From the NCBI GenBank assembly GCA_031276685.1, contig JAISMQ010000237.1, positions 1-8,367 of the forward strand: a stretch of DNA of 8,367 nt. Reading direction: 5' to 3'. Source of the stretch: Treponema sp. Lineage in GTDB: Bacteria; Spirochaetota; Spirochaetia; Treponematales; Breznakiellaceae. The translations under genes were made by a program, and so were the position numbers. The notes below the pieces were generated by a model, which was given only the letters and a program-made list of their open reading frames with translations, had not been told where the DNA came from and made no database searches. Below, in pieces: positions 5,926 to 8,367 of the stretch. The number at the start of each line of letters is the position of its first letter. The first letter of the stretch is position 1.

Positions 5926-6786
5926 ATGCGGGCAATTCCCGTCGCGAATTCTTTTGAAGGCCCCGTGTACTTTGAAGAAACCGTGTCCAGCACGATGGAC
6001 GTTTCGCGCCGCCTCGCCGCCGCCGGCGCCCCCCACGGCACGGTGATCGTCGCGGGTTTCCAGGAAGCCGGCCGGGGGAGGACCGCGGGGCGCCCCTGGC
6101 TGGGGGACGCGGGGCTCGGCCTGTTTTTTACGCTGCTGCTGCGCTGCGGCTCCTTCGCCTCCATCCCCGCCGCCCTGGCCCTGAAGGCCGGCCTGGCGGT
6201 TTCGCTGGCCGTGGAGGATTTCGCGCCCCCCCTGGCGGGCCTGGTGCGGATAAAGTGGCCCAACGACGTTTTGGTTCTGCTGCCCGGGGGGGGCCGGAAG
6301 ATCGCGGGGATTCTGTGCGAAAGCGACGGCAGCGACGTGTTTGTCGGCATCGGGGTCAACACGGGCCAGGCCGCCTTCCCCCCCGGCCTTGAGCGCAAGG
6401 CCACGAGCCTGAACCTGGCCCTGGCGGAACTGGGGCCGGGAGAGGCGGACGGCGATGGGGCGGGCCCGGCGGTTTCCGGGCCGGGCGGCGATCCCCGCTT
6501 CGCCCTGCTGGAGCTGATACTAAACCGCCTGCGCCGCGAGCTTGACGAAGATCCCCCCGGCGCTTCCGAGTCCCGCGCCGCGGGCCCGCTCTGGCGGGAA
6601 CGGCTGGAAGAACGGCTTTACATGAAGGGCCGGCGGGTCCGCTTTATCGCGGGGGAAGCGGACTCAGGCCGCCCGGTAGAGGGGCTGCTCCGGGGCGTCG
6701 GCCCCGGCGGGGAGCTTGTCATCCTCCCCGGCGATGGCGGCCGGGAGCGGTCCTTCGTCACCGGGGAACTGGATCTGTACGGCTGA
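5926..6786 (+). CDS. birA: Biotin--[acetyl-CoA-carboxylase] ligase (group I, no HTH domain)
   Basis: Activates biotin with ATP to biotinyl-5'-AMP and attaches it to the lysine of biotin carboxyl carrier proteins. The 286 residues begin directly with the catalytic domain: EETVSSTM (17-24), the biotinyl-AMP loop GRGRTAGRPW (49-58), KWPNDV (110-115), GRKIAGILCE (123-132, with K125 as the expected catalytic lysine) and VGIGVN (140-145). A small C-terminal SH3-like domain follows at about 233-286 (RVRFIAGE through FVTGELDLYG). No N-terminal winged helix is present, so unlike E. coli BirA it should not act as the biotin-operon repressor. A Gly/Ala/Asp-rich linker at about 170-190 and another near 208-221 make it slightly longer than simple group I ligases. 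The start is set by a strong AGGAGG. No biotin synthesis or carboxylase gene is in view. Confidence 0.95.
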   Translation: MRAIPVANSFEGPVYFEETVSSTMDVSRRLAAAGAPHGTVIVAGFQEAGRGRTAGRPWLGDAGLGLFFTLLLRCGSFASIPAALALKAGLAVSLAVEDFAPPLAGLVRIKWPNDVLVLLPGGGRKIAGILCESDGSDVFVGIGVNTGQAAFPPGLERKATSLNLALAELGPGEADGDGAGPAVSGPGGDPRFALLELILNRLRRELDEDPPGASESRAAGPLWRERLEERLYMKGRRVRFIAGEADSGRPVEGLLRGVGPGGELVILPGDGGRERSFVTGELDLYG

Positions 6787-6799
6787 CCGGCCCCGCCGC

Positions 6800-6828
6800 T
6801 GGAAAAACGGGCGGCCCTTTGCTACAAT
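6800..6828 (+). promoter_or_regulatory. serS promoter with extended -10
   Basis: TGGAAA at 6800-6805 (four of six -35 bases), an exact 17-bp spacer, TGC at 6820-6822 (the extended -10 TGN element) and TACAAT at 6823-6828 (five of six). It is the best promoter in the window. Initiation is expected at about 6834-6837, at or just before the serS ATG at 6837. Between the -10 box and ATG there are only eight bases and no Shine-Dalgarno, so a leaderless mRNA is likely. Confidence 0.6.
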
Positions 6829-6836
6829 CTTTAATC

Positions 6837-8132
6837 ATGCTGGATTACCGATTCATCGTTGAAAACCTCGCGGCGGTAAAAGAGAACATCGCCCGCCGGT
6901 TCATGAAGGCCGACGCGGACGCCGTGGCCCGCCTGTTCAGCCGCCGCGCGGAACTGTCCGCCGCGCTCCAGGATCTGCGGCAGAAGCGCAACGCCAACGC
7001 GGCCTCGGCAAAGGGGAAGCTGGCGCCGGAACAGCGGGACGCTCTGGTCGGCGAGGGGAAAAAACTCAAAGAGGATATCGCCGCGCTGGAGGCGGAGCTT
7101 GCCGGGCTGGAACGGGAGATGGAGGCGGAGGCCCGGAAGATCCCCAACATGGCCCACCCGGATGCCCCGGCGGGGAAAGAGGACAAGGACAACCTGGAAG
7201 TCAGGCGGGTAGGGGAGCCCCGGGTTTTTGATTTTGTGCCCGCCGACCACGTCAAACTGGGGCAGGACCTGGACATTATCGACTTTGATTCGGCTACCAA
7301 AGTTTCCGGGACAAAGTTTTACTATCTGAAAAACGAAGGCGTGTTCCTGGAACTGGGCCTGATCCGTTACGCCCTGGACATCCTTGCCCGGAGGGGCTTT
7401 ACCCCACTTATCACCCCCGACATCGCCCGCACGGAGATTCTGGAGGGCATCGGCTTTAACCCGAGGGGGGCGGAATCCAACGTGTACAGCTTGGAGGGGG
7501 AGGACGCCTGCCTTGTCGGGACGGCGGAGATCACCCTGGGGGGCTATTATTCCAACACCGTCCTGCCCAGGGAACAGCTTCCCCTGCGCATGGCCGGCCT
7601 TTCCCACTGTTTCCGCCGGGAGGCGGGGGCTGCGGGGCAGTTCTCCAAGGGCCTGTACCGGGTACACCAGTTTACCAAGCTGGAGATGTTTGTGTACTGC
7701 CTGCCGGAAGATTCGGAGGCCCTCCACGGGGAACTGCGCGCCGTGGAGGAAGAGATATTCGCGGGCCTGGAGATCCCCTACCGGGTGGTGGACACCTGCA
7801 CCGGGGACCTTGGGGCCCCCGCCTACCGCAAATGGGATCTGGAAGCCTGGATGCCGGGGCGGGCGAATCCCCCTTCCCCCGGCGGGGGCGAATGGGGGGA
7901 GGTAACCAGCACCTCCAACTGTACCGATTACCAGGCCCGGCGCCTCAACATCCGCTACAAAGACAGCGACGGTAAAAATAAATTTGTCCACATGCTCAAC
8001 GGCACCGCCATCGCCGTGTCCCGGGGGATCGTCGCCATACTGGAGAATTTCCAGCGGGCGGACGGCAGCGTCAAACTCCCCAAAGCCCTGGTCCCCTACT
8101 GCGGTTTTGATACCATCGGAAAAAAGAATTAA
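6837..8132 (+). CDS. serS: Serine--tRNA ligase
   Basis: Class II aminoacyl-tRNA synthetase that charges tRNA-Ser (and tRNA-Sec) with serine. The 431 residues match bacterial SerRS length. The N-terminal tRNA-binding arm is a long antiparallel coiled coil (about 28-105, rich in Ala, Glu, Lys and Arg). The catalytic domain carries GTAEITLGGYY (228-238), motif 2 with CFRREAGAAG (258-267) and YRVHQFTKLEMF (274-285), TSTSNCTDYQARR (357-369), and motif 3 NGTAIAVSRGIVAILENFQ (388-406). ATG 6837 (MLDYRFIVENL) is chosen over the in-frame TTG at 6819 because SerRS proteins begin this way and the TTG overlaps the promoter. There is no Shine-Dalgarno. Residues 343-350 (ANPPSPGG) are an apparent insertion in the conserved WMPGR-GEWGEV segment, encoded by a palindromic stretch. 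All catalytic motifs are otherwise intact. Confidence 0.97.
   Translation: MLDYRFIVENLAAVKENIARRFMKADADAVARLFSRRAELSAALQDLRQKRNANAASAKGKLAPEQRDALVGEGKKLKEDIAALEAELAGLEREMEAEARKIPNMAHPDAPAGKEDKDNLEVRRVGEPRVFDFVPADHVKLGQDLDIIDFDSATKVSGTKFYYLKNEGVFLELGLIRYALDILARRGFTPLITPDIARTEILEGIGFNPRGAESNVYSLEGEDACLVGTAEITLGGYYSNTVLPREQLPLRMAGLSHCFRREAGAAGQFSKGLYRVHQFTKLEMFVYCLPEDSEALHGELRAVEEEIFAGLEIPYRVVDTCTGDLGAPAYRKWDLEAWMPGRANPPSPGGGEWGEVTSTSNCTDYQARRLNIRYKDSDGKNKFVHMLNGTAIAVSRGIVAILENFQRADGSVKLPKALVPYCGFDTIGKKN
7863..7899 (+). repeat. Short palindromic insertion within serS
   Basis: The 24 bases at 7863-7886 encode ANPPSPGG, extra relative to the usual MPGRGE(W/Y)GEV of SerRS. CCCCC (7876-7880) and GGGGG (7884-7888) form a stem around GGC. 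An outer arm pairs CCCCC (7869-7873) with five of the six Gs at 7894-7899, across an internal loop. GGGCGAAT occurs at 7861-7868 and again at 7886-7893, like a short flanking duplication. Frame is kept. Confidence 0.5.
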
Positions 8133-8159
8133 AAAAGGTTTAGTACGCAAGGCCGGAAC

Positions 8160-8367
8160 ATGAAAAAAAATCGCCGCGCTCCCGGGTTTTTCGTCCCTGG
8201 GAAAACCGTTTTGAATCTACGGGAAACGTTCGGGATACGGGAAAACTTCAGGCCGCCCCGCTTCGCGGCGGGCGCGCTGGTAACGCTTATTATGTTTGTT
8301 ACGCTTGTCATCTGTCTGGGCGCTTCTTCGTGCCGGACCCTGGAGGCGGCGTTCAGGCAGCCGGGGG
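8160..8367 (+). CDS. Putative lipoprotein, N-terminal part (3' end outside window)
   Basis: The frame is open from ATG 8160 to the window edge (69 codons). AAGG at 8149-8152 lies seven bases upstream, and the gap from serS is 27 bp, so it may be cotranscribed with serS. A basic, long N-region (MKKNRRAPG to about residue 36) leads to a hydrophobic core at about 37-54 (AGALVTLIMFVTLVICLG) and then ASSC with C58, a lipobox acceptable under the looser spirochaete rules. The mature part would begin CRTLEAAFRQPG. This is the pattern of a lipoprotein anchored to a membrane by the modified Cys. The N-region is unusually long; ATG 8292 (residue 45) would give a very short signal but has no visible ribosome site. 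A single-pass membrane protein is an alternative. The start resembles LEA/WHy-domain lipoproteins I recall from treponemes, but too little is visible to assign that. Confidence 0.6.
   Translation, partial: MKKNRRAPGFFVPGKTVLNLRETFGIRENFRPPRFAAGALVTLIMFVTLVICLGASSCRTLEAAFRQPG

Noticed and set aside
5169..5957. Plus-strand frame of about 260 codons across thrH
   Set aside because: It is antisense to the well-supported thrH gene and shows no family resemblance.
5829..6404. Upstream extension of thrH on the minus strand to 6404
   Set aside because: This part is the antisense of birA; ThrH proteins start at the ATG at 5828.
6789..6820. Possible intrinsic terminator after birA (GGCC/GCC pairing with GGGCGGCC, then TTT)
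   Set aside because: The stem needs a two-base bulge, the T-run is only three bases, and the serS -35 box lies in the loop, so I could not support it.
6831..8150. Minus-strand frame of about 440 codons opposite serS
   Set aside because: It is an antisense shadow of a clearly real SerRS gene in GC-rich DNA, with no recognisable domains.

Overview
The window reads as bacterial chromosomal DNA that is GC-rich and densely packed with genes. The gene set points to a spirochaete, probably a Treponema or termite-gut-type relative. It includes the C-terminal half of a large activase/dehydratase fusion protein, a serine acetyltransferase with a long N-terminal domain, a ThrH-type HAD enzyme, a biotin ligase without an HTH domain, and a lipoprotein-like gene at the right edge. 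This assignment comes from recalled family resemblance, not a search, and is moderate at best.

Layout. 1-1574: 3' end of a CoA-dehydratase activase-type protein. 1575-3206: a visibly AT-richer island with a complete C5 cytosine methyltransferase resembling M.Eco29kI, followed with a 20-bp overlap by a strikingly short Eco29kI-family endonuclease gene. That second gene keeps the N- and C-terminal parts of the family in one open frame but lacks the roughly 90 residues carrying the GIY-YIG catalytic core. A possible 32-codon ORF follows with an ATGA overlap. 3207-5159: cysE and era, three bases apart, probably one transcript. 5160-5219: a structured convergent gap. 5220-5828 (minus strand): thrH. 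5926-6786: birA, divergent from thrH. 6837-8132: serS, with a good promoter so close to the ATG that the mRNA is probably leaderless. 8160-8367: start of a putative lipoprotein gene, cut by the window edge.

Most genes are housekeeping: cysteine/serine/threonine metabolism, ribosome assembly, protein biotinylation and tRNA charging. They do not form one pathway. The most unusual item is the restriction-modification island, where an apparently intact methyltransferase sits with a coreless, in-frame-deleted cognate nuclease. Secondary points are short in-frame repeat or palindrome insertions in Era and SerRS, promoters whose -10 boxes lie 7-8 nt from start codons, and a foldable gap between two convergent genes. 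I saw no tRNA, rRNA, CRISPR array or transposase.
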